Origin: Fusobacterium varium
Lineage (GTDB): Bacteria; Fusobacteriota; Fusobacteriia; Fusobacteriales; Fusobacteriaceae
Direction: 5' to 3'
Assembly: GCA_002356455.1 (NCBI GenBank)
Contig: AP017968.1
Coordinates: 3,410,001 to 3,474,000 of the forward strand
Length of the DNA stretch: 64,000 nt
This document shows, in pieces, positions 33,050 to 41,892 of the stretch. The notes beneath the pieces were generated by a model that was not told the DNA's origin, searched no databases, and worked only from the letters and a program-made list of their open reading frames with translations. The position numbers and the translations under genes were made by a program. Positions within the stretch are counted from its first letter, which is position 1, and the number at the start of each line of letters is the position of its first letter.

Positions 33050-34258
33050 ATGCAAATCAAACATATTATCTCTAAAATCAATATAACAAATCTTTTAGGT
33101 AAAATCAAGAAATATTTTAAAAATGAACATTTTGAGGATGTTAAACAGACTATTCAAAAATTCTTAGCTTGTTCTATTGATAAATCTTTTCTCTCTCTTC
33201 AATGCCCTAATTGTCATGAGGCGCATAAAATTAAAGTTACTTGTAAATCTAGATTTTGTCCTTCCTGCGGTAAACGTTATTCTGCTGTTTGAACTGAAAA
33301 AACTTCCACTTCTCTTATTGATGTTAAACATAGAAGTGTCCTTTTTACTATTCCTGAAGAACTTAGAATGTTTTTCTTCTATGATAGAGACCTTTTAACT
33401 AAGCTTGCTTATGCTGTTAATGATGTTTTTAAATATCAATTTCATAACATTAAAGCAAAAAATCAAAGAATTCATAAAATTTCAAAATATTCCTCTAAAT
33501 ACTTTACTAACTCAGATATCATTCATTATGGATTGATTACTGTTATTCATACCTTTGGACGCGATCTTAAATGGAATCCTCATATTCATGCTATTGTTAC
33601 TTTAGGTGGATTCAATAAAAACTACCAATTTCTTGAAAAAAAATATTTTCATGTCAATTCCATTGCTGGACAATGGAAAAAAATGGTTATTGATATTGTT
33701 AAATCTGGAAATTATGACAAGCCTGAAATTAAAGCTAAAGCTTATGCTGCTGCTAACTACCTTTATCGCAAAAATACAAGATTCTTTTTCAATGTTGCAA
33801 AAAATGATTTAAATAATAATATTCATGCAATTAAATATATTGGCAGATATCTATCAAGAGCTCCTATCGCAGAATATAAAATTATTGATTTCTATGATAA
33901 TAAGGTTACTTTCTATTATGAAAGTCTTGCTGATGATAAACAAAGAATTGAACTTACTTTAGATGCGGAAACATTTCTTTCCAAATTAATTATTCACATT
34001 CCCCCTAAACATTTCAAAATGATTAGGCGCTTTGGAATCTATTCTAGAAATATTAAATCAGAACTTAAAAACATCATGAAATTCATGAGAAAATATGTCT
34101 CTAAATATTCCAATTTTACTTTTTATCAACTTGAAATATGGAAAACTTTTGGAGTAAATCCTTTTTATTGTTTTAAATGTAATACCAGAATGAAAGTTAA
34201 AAAAATATCATATTTTAATATACATACAGGCTCCATTTGCTGGAAAGAATATCGCTAA
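33050..34258 (+). pseudogene. IS91-like transposase interrupted by one in-frame TGA
   Basis: About 402 codons. The N-terminal part (33050-33289) has the zinc-binding motif CPNCHEAHKIKVTCKSRFCPSCGKRYSAV; the next codon at 33290-33292 is TGA where the family normally has Trp (TGG), and the frame then continues unbroken (TEKTSTSLIDVKHRSVLFTI...) to 34258. The second part contains the Y2-transposase HIHAIVTLGG motif and YIGRYLSRAPIAE. It is otherwise intact, with C-terminal CFKCNTRMKV. One substitution explains the break; TGG is used for Trp elsewhere in the window. Probably recently inactivated. Confidence 0.88.
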
Positions 34259-34285
34259 AAAGCTGATTAACAATCAGCTTTTTTG
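34257..34285 (+). terminator. Terminator at the right side of the IS91-like element
   Basis: Stem AGCTGATT / AATCAGCT (34261-34268 and 34272-34279) with flanking A and T runs, overlapping the transposase stop codon. Confidence 0.8.
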
Positions 34286-34392
34286 TGCTGTCAATTTTAA
34301 TCTTATTCAATTAATATATCTAATATGAATACAAAATAATTAACATTTTTTATTTTTTTAACAAATTTATCAAATTATAATTTCCTAAGAAA

Positions 34393-34420
34393 TAAAAAGA
34401 AGCTGAAAAAAATCAGCTTC
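34393..34420 (-). terminator. Terminator of the citrate lyase operon
   Basis: Perfect 8-bp stem GAAGCTGA / TCAGCTTC (34399-34406 and 34413-34420) followed by T residues on the minus strand, 14 bases after citF. Confidence 0.82.
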
Positions 34421-34433
34421 CCATATTTTATTC

Positions 34434-35990
34434 TTATTTAGTTTGTTTAACTACATCTATTACAGTTCCATCTCTATACTCTACAACAGCTACTATTGTT
34501 TCAGAAAGTAATTTTTTTTCTGGAACTCCTGTCAATTTTTCAATTTCTTCTTTTAACTGTTCTATAGTTTTCAACTTAATTCCTGCTTTTGTCAAAATCT
34601 CAATTAATTCTGGTCTTTTAGGATTTACACAGATTCCTCTTTCTGTTACTAATACATCAACTGTTTCGCCAGGCGTTACTACAGTTGTTACTCTATCTGT
34701 AACTATTGGAATTCTTTTTCTCATAGTTGGAGCTACTACTACTGTTAATTTTGCTCCAGCTGCTGTATCTGGTGCCCCTCCTAACGCTCCCATTATTATC
34801 CCTGTTGACCCAGTCAGTGAATTTATATTATAATCTGTATCTATTTCTGTTGCTGACAAAATCATTACATCCAGTTGATGAGCACTGCAGCCCTTATTAT
34901 GTGGATTGGCATACATAGAGGCTGACATTTCTATATGAGCTGGGTTTTTTAGCATTGATTCTGCTGCTGCACTATCAAAACTCTGAGTATCCAGTAAAAC
35001 CTCAAAGTATCCTTCTTCTAAGAACTCAACCATGGCAGCTGTTATTCCTCCAGCTGCAAATGATCCCTTTATATTATTTTCGTGCATATATTCTTTCAAA
35101 TACTTACATACTGCCAGAGAAGCACCTCCAGAACCTGCTTGAAATGAAAATCCATTTTTAATATACCCAGATGCTGTCAATACCTCTGATGCTTTTTCAG
35201 CAATTAAAAGCTCCTGAGGATTCTTAGTTATCCTTGTTGCTCCAGTTGCTATCTGTTCCGGATCACCTATTGATTCAATTACTACTACATAATCAGTCTG
35301 AGTCATAGGAATGCTGATTCTCTTTAATGGAAAAGGCATTAAATTATCAGTTATTGCTACTACTTTTTCTGCATATTGAGCATCCACCATTGGATATCCC
35401 ATAGCTCCAAATGCTGATTTTCCCTCTGCCCCATTCATATTTCCCATTTTATCACAGGCTGGAGCTGCTATAAACGCTACATCTATTTTTAACTCTCCTG
35501 CTTCTATAGCTCTTGCTCTTCCACCATGAGTTCTAAATACCACAGGTTTCCCTAAGATGTTTTTTTTTGAAATCTCTTTAGCTATTTCTCCTCTCAATCC
35601 TGAAGTATTTATCCCTGTCACTACCCCATTTCTAATATGTTCAATCAAAGGTTCATGTGCCTTTGTCAATGACGAACAGACTAAATTAAGATTTTTTATT
35701 CCCATCTTGGCAATTTCATCCATTACCATATTAAGTACATAATCTCCATTTCTTAAATGATGGTGAAAAGAAATTGTCATTCCATCTTTTATTTCGCATT
35801 CTTCTATTACTTCTCTTATTGAATTCAATATTTTGGAATCTCCTGGTCTAGAAAAACTTTTTAATGGAGCATATTTTCTTCCAGTTGGCTCTGTAGCAAA
35901 AGGGCCAGCATAAGGTTTTACTTTTCCATATCCTTCAATATAATCAGGAATTTCTCTTTTAGCTTTGTTCTTTATTTTTCTTATTTCCAC
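34434..35990 (-). CDS. citF: Citrate lyase alpha subunit (citrate:acyl-carrier transferase)
   Basis: A 518-residue subunit that swaps the acetyl group on the lyase carrier for citrate. It spans the whole CitF family, with GRKYAPLKSFSRPGDSK near the N-terminus, SFHHHLRNGDYVLNMV, FRTHGGRARAIEAGE, GFSFQAGSGGASLAV and NKGCSAHQLDVMILSATEIDTDYN. The start is GTG 35990 after AGGAGG. Last gene of a citD-citE-citF unit. The maturation genes citC, citX and citG are not in the window. Confidence 0.95.
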   Translation of the reverse strand: MEIRKIKNKAKREIPDYIEGYGKVKPYAGPFATEPTGRKYAPLKSFSRPGDSKILNSIREVIEECEIKDGMTISFHHHLRNGDYVLNMVMDEIAKMGIKNLNLVCSSLTKAHEPLIEHIRNGVVTGINTSGLRGEIAKEISKKNILGKPVVFRTHGGRARAIEAGELKIDVAFIAAPACDKMGNMNGAEGKSAFGAMGYPMVDAQYAEKVVAITDNLMPFPLKRISIPMTQTDYVVVIESIGDPEQIATGATRITKNPQELLIAEKASEVLTASGYIKNGFSFQAGSGGASLAVCKYLKEYMHENNIKGSFAAGGITAAMVEFLEEGYFEVLLDTQSFDSAAAESMLKNPAHIEMSASMYANPHNKGCSAHQLDVMILSATEIDTDYNINSLTGSTGIIMGALGGAPDTAAGAKLTVVVAPTMRKRIPIVTDRVTTVVTPGETVDVLVTERGICVNPKRPELIEILTKAGIKLKTIEQLKEEIEKLTGVPEKKLLSETIVAVVEYRDGTVIDVVKQTK

Positions 35991-36007
35991 TTTTCCCTTC
36001 CTCCTAA

Positions 36008-36889
36008 TTACTTAATCATTCCTGCACTTTTAGCTAGTCTAACTATTTTTTCAGCTTTGGCAATTACTGGAATATCCACCATTTTTCCATTCACAGTAAT
36101 TACGCCACCTTTACTAATATCAGCAGCTTTTGCTGCTCTTACTATTTCCAGTGATTTTTCAAGTTCTTCCTTATTTGGTGTAAATATCTTATGAACTATC
36201 TTTATCTGTGATGGGTGGATACAAGATTTTCCTGCAAATCCTAAATTCATTGATGATTTTACCTCTTCTTTAAATCCTTCCTCATCATCTAAATCAGCCC
36301 ATACAGTATCAATAGCATCAATACCTGTAATAGCAGCTGCCATTACCACCATAGTTCTTGCTACAAAAAGTTCTTTTCCTTCTTTAGTTCTTTCTGCTCC
36401 CATAGTTCTTGTAAAATCTTCTGCACCAAAAGATATAGATACCACTCTTGGTGATGCAGCTGCAATGCTCACTGCATTCATAACAGCTAATGGAGTTTCT
36501 AAAGAACACTGTATCTTACAGGCTCCATTTTCAATTCCATATTCTTTTTCAACTTCAGTCAATAATTCATCTAATTCTTTTACATGCTCAGGTTTTTCAC
36601 ACATAGCAAGCCTCATTTTTCTAAGTCCAGCTGGAACTAATATCTTCACATCATCTCTTCCAAATTCTGTACTTAAAGGATTAATCCTTGCAAATATTTC
36701 TGTTTCTCCATAATCTACTGTCTTTAAAGCTTCAGCCAGCAAATCTCTGGCAGCATCTTTGTCTGCATATTTGACTGCATCTTCTAAATCAAATAAAACA
36801 CAGTCTGCCCCATAGAGATGAGCTGTTACCAGCATTTTAGGATTATTCGCTGGAACAAACAACATCGTTCTTCTTGCTCTTTTTTCCAT
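36008..36889 (-). CDS. citE: Citrate lyase beta subunit (citryl-ACP lyase)
   Basis: A 293-residue HpcH/HpaI-fold lyase that splits citryl-carrier into acetyl-carrier and oxaloacetate. Typical features are RTMLFVPANNPKMLVTAHLYGADCVLFDLEDAV at the N-terminus, the substrate Arg/Glu motifs FARINPLST and CSLETPLAVMNA, and SFGAEDFTRTMG. Length is normal. ATG follows GGAGGG and shares one base with the citD stop, indicating coupled translation. Confidence 0.95.
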   Translation of the reverse strand: MEKRARRTMLFVPANNPKMLVTAHLYGADCVLFDLEDAVKYADKDAARDLLAEALKTVDYGETEIFARINPLSTEFGRDDVKILVPAGLRKMRLAMCEKPEHVKELDELLTEVEKEYGIENGACKIQCSLETPLAVMNAVSIAAASPRVVSISFGAEDFTRTMGAERTKEGKELFVARTMVVMAAAITGIDAIDTVWADLDDEEGFKEEVKSSMNLGFAGKSCIHPSQIKIVHKIFTPNKEELEKSLEIVRAAKAADISKGGVITVNGKMVDIPVIAKAEKIVRLAKSAGMIK

Positions 36890-37152
36890 TATTTCATCCC
36901 TCCTGTTAAAGCTCTTCTCACTGCAGTTCTTGTTCTTCCTTTAATTACAAAGTCTAATGCTCCAAAATCCTGTACCAATACTTTTGCATTTTCTACTTTC
37001 ATTTCAACCAATACTTCCCTTACAGCTTTCTCCATAAGTTTTCCAAACATATCTTTTATCTTTGATTCTATTATGATTTCAATTCCTGTATTATTTAAAT
37101 TTACAGTAACTAAAGCATCTGAATCTTTTTCATTACCACAAACTCCTACCAT
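36889..37152 (-). CDS. citD: Citrate lyase gamma subunit (acyl carrier protein)
   Basis: An 87-residue carrier. The N-terminal VCGNEKDSDALVTVNL matches the family's prosthetic-group site, with Ser11 as the likely attachment point of the phosphoribosyl-dephospho-CoA group. It ends with the RTRTAVRRALTGG motif. A little shorter than the usual 95-98 residues. ATG follows AGGAGG. First gene of the citDEF unit, after a terminator-like hairpin that separates it from the aldolase gene. Confidence 0.92.
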   Translation of the reverse strand: MVGVCGNEKDSDALVTVNLNNTGIEIIIESKIKDMFGKLMEKAVREVLVEMKVENAKVLVQDFGALDFVIKGRTRTAVRRALTGGMK

Positions 37153-37289
37153 CCTATTTCCTCCTTTGTTTCAATTAATTGTATAATATAATATTAGAAC
37201 TTTTTCATTATAAAGCTTTAAAAATTAATTTAGTTTCTTAACCCAACACATCATATTCAATTTTTCTCAATATAATATTAACATAAAGT

Positions 37290-37348
37290 TCATAAAAGAG
37301 GAGACTAAAAATCAGAATAAAATCTCTGCTTAAATGTCATCCTCTTTT
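37290..37348 (-). terminator. Terminator between the aldolase gene and citD
   Basis: Outer stem AAAAGAGG / CCTCTTTT (37294-37301 and 37341-37348) with a partly paired interior, 10 bases after the aldolase stop. The loop is long, so it may only attenuate. Confidence 0.6.
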
Positions 37349-37356
37349 TATCAATA

Positions 37357-38109
37357 CTAATTATTTTTAGCTTTTCTTAAATATTCTTTTACTCCCTGTG
37401 TCAAATATTTAGTTATGGAAGTAAGAATAAACCTTGCTCCATATTCAGTATATTTTCTAGCTGTTTCGTCATCAGTTACAAAAATTCCTGCTGTTTTTCC
37501 TTTAGCTGTAATTTTGCTGATAGTCTCCTCTATGATTCTTCCCATTTCTGGATGTGAATTTGAAATTCCTAAAGATGCAGCTAAATCGTTTGGCCCTATA
37601 AAAAACATATCTATTCCTTCCACTTCTAATATTTCATCCAGATTTTCTATAGCAGCTCCTGTTTCCAGTTGAATACTTATAAAAACTTCTTCATTTGCTT
37701 TCTTTAAGAACTCATTTTTATCTTCTATCATCCCATATGATGCAGCCCTTGTAAAATAAGCTATTCCTCTTTCCCCCTTTGGTGGATAAAGTGCTGATTT
37801 TATTACCTCTCTAGCATCCTTAGCTGTATTTATAACAGGGACAAGTATTCCCTCTGCTCCCATGTCTAATACTTTATGAATCATATCTGGTGTACTGTTT
37901 GTACATCTTACAATTACAGGAGTCCTCTGGCATTGAGCTGCTCTTATCATATCAAAAATTGTTTCCTGATTCATAATCCCATGTTCATTATCAATAATAA
38001 TAAAATCAAATCCAAGTCTTGAAGTATAGTCAGCAACATCTCCTAATGCAAAAGGAACAAATGTTCCAAATAGAGTCTTTTTTTCTAATCTTTTCTTTAA
38101 ATTTTCCAT
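37357..38109 (-). CDS. HpcH/HpaI-family aldolase
   Basis: A 250-residue class II pyruvate aldolase. It shows GTFVPFALGDVADYTSRLGFDFIIIDNEHG (metal and His-Glu region), GAEGILVPVINT, SIQLETGAAIENLDEI and DMFFIGPNDLAASLG (metal-binding Glu and Asp). Such enzymes cleave 4-hydroxy-2-oxo acids to pyruvate and an aldehyde. A consensus ribosome site 30-some bases upstream serves an 8-codon ORF (MVISIIII) that stops 5 bases before this ATG, so expression may depend on re-initiation. In an operon with an M20 hydrolase and a YfcC-like carrier. Confidence 0.9.
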   Translation of the reverse strand: MENLKKRLEKKTLFGTFVPFALGDVADYTSRLGFDFIIIDNEHGIMNQETIFDMIRAAQCQRTPVIVRCTNSTPDMIHKVLDMGAEGILVPVINTAKDAREVIKSALYPPKGERGIAYFTRAASYGMIEDKNEFLKKANEEVFISIQLETGAAIENLDEILEVEGIDMFFIGPNDLAASLGISNSHPEMGRIIEETISKITAKGKTAGIFVTDDETARKYTEYGARFILTSITKYLTQGVKEYLRKAKNN

Positions 38110-38163
38110 ATTTTTTATATGATAATTATAGAAATTACCATACTCCTCCTTATATTTTAAATT

Positions 38164-39333
38164 TTATTTATATATCTTTTTATTAGTTATATACTCTTCT
38201 TTTATTTTCTGCAATATTTTTTCATCATTAATTATGTCATAAGCTGTTCCAGCAATAGCTTTTGCTCCATATATTACGCAATTATGAGCATCTTCTGATT
38301 TTCCTGCATTTATATATTCCTGAGAATGTGAAGATGTCCCTGTAGGAACAAATTTTACTCTGATACAGCTTCCTGGTATTTCATGCATAACATTTCCAAA
38401 ATCAGTTGAGCCAGTTTTTTCTCTAGGCTTTGTAATTCCAGGAATCCCTATAAACTCAGCATTTTTAATGAAAAGATCATTTAATGACAGTACAGGTATC
38501 TTATTATCAAGAGATTTTCCTTCTGTCAGCTCATATTCCACTCCACTCATAATAGCTGCACCTCTGATTACATCTTTAAAACGTTCTACTACAGTATCAA
38601 GATATTCTCTTGAAAAAGAACGAAGTGAGAATTTACCTACTGCTTTTGCTGGAACTACATTTTCTGGTCCAGGCAATTCTTTGACAGTATAGTGCATACG
38701 TACATCATCTTTTACATGCTCCCTCATAAACTCTATTCCTTGAAAAGACAAAAGCAGAGCATCAAAAGCACTTCTTCCACTCTCAGGCATCAAGGCAGCA
38801 TGAGCTCTCTTTCCATGATAAGTCACAACAAAAGATGATTGAGCCAAGCATTTTATATCTGTACAAGTATCTGGAGCTCCATGCATCATCAAAGCTACAT
38901 CTATATCTTTGAAGTATCCTGCTTTAAGCATATTCAATTTTCCTCCAAAAGTTTCTTCTCCAGGAGTTCCATATACCACTATTGAAAAATTCTTATCTTT
39001 AATTATATTTTTTAATGCTGCTGCTGCTCCTACACAAGAAGGTCCCTGCATATGATGCCCACAACCATGTCCCAGTCCTTGTAATGCATCATATTCACAA
39101 AGTATTCCTATTCTTGCTCCTCCATTTCCTTTTTTATATACTGCTCTGAAAGCTGTAGGTAGATCAGCTATTCCTCTTTCTACCTGAAAACCATTTTTTT
39201 CTAAATAATCTGTCAGTACTTCTGCAGCTTTTATCTCATTTCCATCATACTCTGGATTATCAAAGATAAAATCTGACATTTCTATTAATTTTCTTTTCTC
39301 TTTTTCTATTTCTTCAAATAAATTTTCTTTCAT
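38164..39333 (-). CDS. M20-family amidohydrolase (AbgB/ArgE-type metallopeptidase)
   Basis: A 389-residue dizinc hydrolase. Metal-site motifs are EYDALQGLGHGCGHHMQGPSCVG (near residues 84-106), YGTPGEETFGGK, MMHGAPD and a late SSHSQEYIN. The order and length match the aminobenzoyl-glutamate/N-acyl-amino acid amidohydrolase branch. It should free an amino acid from an acyl conjugate in the cytoplasm. Encoded 15 bases after the carrier gene, so it probably acts on the compound taken up by that carrier. Confidence 0.9.
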   Translation of the reverse strand: MKENLFEEIEKEKRKLIEMSDFIFDNPEYDGNEIKAAEVLTDYLEKNGFQVERGIADLPTAFRAVYKKGNGGARIGILCEYDALQGLGHGCGHHMQGPSCVGAAAALKNIIKDKNFSIVVYGTPGEETFGGKLNMLKAGYFKDIDVALMMHGAPDTCTDIKCLAQSSFVVTYHGKRAHAALMPESGRSAFDALLLSFQGIEFMREHVKDDVRMHYTVKELPGPENVVPAKAVGKFSLRSFSREYLDTVVERFKDVIRGAAIMSGVEYELTEGKSLDNKIPVLSLNDLFIKNAEFIGIPGITKPREKTGSTDFGNVMHEIPGSCIRVKFVPTGTSSHSQEYINAGKSEDAHNCVIYGAKAIAGTAYDIINDEKILQKIKEEYITNKKIYK

Positions 39334-39348
39334 TTTTTCTCCTTTTTT

Positions 39349-40761
39349 TTACATTGGTCCTAATTTTATAATTTGTGCTATTATAATCATAACTGATCCC
39401 ACTACTAACCATAGAATAAAACATTTCCACATAAATTTCATCCAACGGTCATAAGGGATATTAGCTGCTCCTATTATTCCCATTAATGCAGTTGATGTAG
39501 GAAGAATATAGTTACAGAATCCATCTCCAAAGTTAAATGCTAAAATTGTAGTCTGTCTTGTCATTCCAATTAAATCAGCTAAAGGAATCATTATAGGCAT
39601 GACTACTGATGCCTGTCCTGAACCTGATGTTATAAATACATTGATTATCGTATTGGCAATCAACATTCCTACTCCCTGTAAATAGAAAGGGATAAGATCC
39701 AGCACTTTAGCAAGGGAATGAACAACGGTATCAATAATCTGTCCATCTGCCATTATACTACCTATACTTCTTGCAAGTCCAATTATAAATGCTGCTCCCA
39801 GCATTATTTTACACCCATTTAGAAATTCCTTGCATATTGTATTAGCATCAAATCCAGCTATTATTCCTACTGCTATTCCTAAAGTAAGAAAAATACAAGA
39901 CTGTTCTTTTAAACTCCAACCAAGTAATATACATCCATAAACTATTGCTCCCAATGCTGCTACCAGACATAAAATTATAGTCCATTTACGTCCATCCATC
40001 TCTCCAAAATTTTCTAAATTAGTAGTTTCTTTAAGTTCATTTTTCAGATCTAAATCATACATAGGAGAAATCTCTGGATTTTTTCTTACCTTTTTTGCAT
40101 ATCTTACCAGATATATATTTGTTGCTATAAAATATACTATAAAACATATACTACGATAACCTATTCCTGAATACAAAGGAAGATCTGCTATTTTTTGACT
40201 GATTATTGTTGTACTAACATTAAGAGTTCCTGTGGAAAAACCAATAGCTCCTCCCAATAAAATTATAGCTACTCCACATATAGAGTCTAATCCCAATGCC
40301 AGTGACATCATTACCATTACAGGTGCAAAAGCAATGAACATATTTACTCCTTGAGTTGTACATATAAGTCCAAATACTAAAGTAAGAATAGGAATAAATA
40401 CACCTATATGATTGGAAAATCTTTTTGCCAGTTTTGCTATTACTGTTTGAAGGGCTTCACTTTTAGTCAGCATATGAAATGCTCCTCCTGAAAATAGTAT
40501 TACTAACAAAAGATCTATATTTTTAATAAAAGCTTCTACTATATACATAGGAATCATTAGTGGATTCACTGGAGTATTTTTTATATAATTAAATTTAGTT
40601 GGATCTATTACTTTTATCCCTTTTTCATTAGCATATCTTGCATATTGTCCCCCTGGGATAATCCAAGTCAAAACTACGGCGGCTACTATAATAACAAAAA
40701 TGATTACAAAGGTATGTGGCATTTTAAACTGCTTTTTCACTTTATTTTTTCCTTTTTCCAT
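39349..40761 (-). CDS. YfcC/DcuC-family organic-acid or amino-acid carrier
   Basis: A 470-residue inner-membrane protein with about twelve helices, of the COG1288 family. The N-terminal MPHTFVIIFVIIVAAVVLTWIIPGGQYAR and internal LIANTIINVFITSGSGQASVVMPIMIPLADLIGMTRQ segments are typical. Family members transport C4-dicarboxylates, arginine/ornithine or peptides. Start follows AGAGGAGAG. First gene of a minus-strand operon (carrier, hydrolase, aldolase), divergent from a LysR gene that probably controls it. Confidence 0.88.
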   Translation of the reverse strand: MEKGKNKVKKQFKMPHTFVIIFVIIVAAVVLTWIIPGGQYARYANEKGIKVIDPTKFNYIKNTPVNPLMIPMYIVEAFIKNIDLLLVILFSGGAFHMLTKSEALQTVIAKLAKRFSNHIGVFIPILTLVFGLICTTQGVNMFIAFAPVMVMMSLALGLDSICGVAIILLGGAIGFSTGTLNVSTTIISQKIADLPLYSGIGYRSICFIVYFIATNIYLVRYAKKVRKNPEISPMYDLDLKNELKETTNLENFGEMDGRKWTIILCLVAALGAIVYGCILLGWSLKEQSCIFLTLGIAVGIIAGFDANTICKEFLNGCKIMLGAAFIIGLARSIGSIMADGQIIDTVVHSLAKVLDLIPFYLQGVGMLIANTIINVFITSGSGQASVVMPIMIPLADLIGMTRQTTILAFNFGDGFCNYILPTSTALMGIIGAANIPYDRWMKFMWKCFILWLVVGSVMIIIAQIIKLGPM

Positions 40762-40883
40762 AAGAACTCTCCTCTTTCCTGTTTTTTTGTATTAAAACCA
40801 TGCATAGTTTTATGTTGCTTTTTTAAATTAAAATTATTATAATACAATTATAACTATTAGTCTAATTTAAAATTGTTTTATTC

Positions 40884-40904
40884 AATATAGCTTAAAGCTA
40901 TATT
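40884..40904. promoter_or_regulatory. Palindromic LysR-type operator
   Basis: Perfect 21-bp palindrome with arms AATATAGCTT / AAGCTATATT about a central A, containing the LysR-type T-N11-A pattern. It lies in the 163-base space between the divergent carrier and LysR genes, 20 bases before the LysR start, suited to autoregulation. Confidence 0.7.
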
Positions 40905-40924
40905 TCACTAAAAGGAGAAAGATT

Positions 40925-41836
40925 ATGGATTTAAGAGAACAGGAATATGTTACAGTTTTGGCTAAACATGGAAATATTACAAAAGCAGCTGAAGAATTAT
41001 ACGTTTCTCAACCTACTCTTAGTATTTTTCTAAAACGTCTGGAAGAAAGAATGGGAATAAAGTTATTTCAATATATTGGAAAAAAAATGGTTCTTACCCA
41101 AGCGGGAGAATTATATGTGAAAAGAGCAAAAGAACTTCTCATAATCCAAAATCAATTTTTAGGAGAACTTTCAGATTTAGTTGCTGGATACACTGGTAGA
41201 ATAAGAATTGGAACCCATATTCGCCGTACTAGCTTCTTTATTCCAGAATTACTCATAAAGTTTGAAAAAAAATATCCAAATATTGAGATTGTTTGCTTTG
41301 AAACAAGTAGTGAAGAAATGGAGAAAATGTTATTAGAAGGTGAATTAGATATTATCTTTACAAATAAGTTAATGGCTCTTGATAAGCTAAATGTTATTTC
41401 TATCTATAAGGATAAACTTCTTATTGCTATTTCTCCTAATAATCCTGCCTGTAAGTACGCTGTTAAAATTAAAGATCATGAGTACCCATGGTTAGATTTA
41501 AATCATGTAAAAAATAACAGGTTTATAATCCAAGAGACTGAGCAAGCTACAAGAACTTTTACCAACAAAGCTCTGGCACACTCTAAAGTCAATCCTGAAA
41601 AAATTTTTGTTATCAGAAATATGGAAGCTGCTTCTCAACTTGCTGCTGAAGAATATGGTGTTGCCTTTACTATGGCAAGTTATGCAAAGTATTTTTCTTA
41701 CTACAAACCAGTCAATTTTTATGAAGTGGGAGCTCCTGATTTTTTTGTAAACATTTGTGTTGCCTATAGAAAAGATTTTTATCTTCCTACATATATTCAA
41801 GATTTTATCTCATTGATTAGAAAAACCTTTGTATAA
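40925..41836 (+). CDS. LysR-family transcriptional regulator
   Basis: A 303-residue regulator. The N-terminal winged helix (YVTVLAKHGNITKAAEELYVSQPTLSIFLKRLEERMG, residues 8-44) is followed by the linker helix and a periplasmic-binding-like effector domain. Start follows AAAGGAG. Divergent from the carrier-hydrolase-aldolase operon, with a palindromic site between. It probably senses the substrate of that pathway. A CysB/CbbR-like role is not implied. Confidence 0.92.
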   Translation: MDLREQEYVTVLAKHGNITKAAEELYVSQPTLSIFLKRLEERMGIKLFQYIGKKMVLTQAGELYVKRAKELLIIQNQFLGELSDLVAGYTGRIRIGTHIRRTSFFIPELLIKFEKKYPNIEIVCFETSSEEMEKMLLEGELDIIFTNKLMALDKLNVISIYKDKLLIAISPNNPACKYAVKIKDHEYPWLDLNHVKNNRFIIQETEQATRTFTNKALAHSKVNPEKIFVIRNMEAASQLAAEEYGVAFTMASYAKYFSYYKPVNFYEVGAPDFFVNICVAYRKDFYLPTYIQDFISLIRKTFV

Positions 41837-41892
41837 AAAAGTTTAAAAATGAAATATATACCTGTTTTTATAAAACATTGGAGGTAAAATAA

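Noticed and set aside
33290-33292. TGA read as Trp or selenocysteine in the transposase
   Set aside because: No SECIS-like hairpin follows, Trp is TGG elsewhere in the window, and IS elements commonly decay.
36818-37186. Plus-strand ORF of 122 codons over citE and citD
   Set aside because: Antisense shadow of strongly conserved citrate lyase genes.
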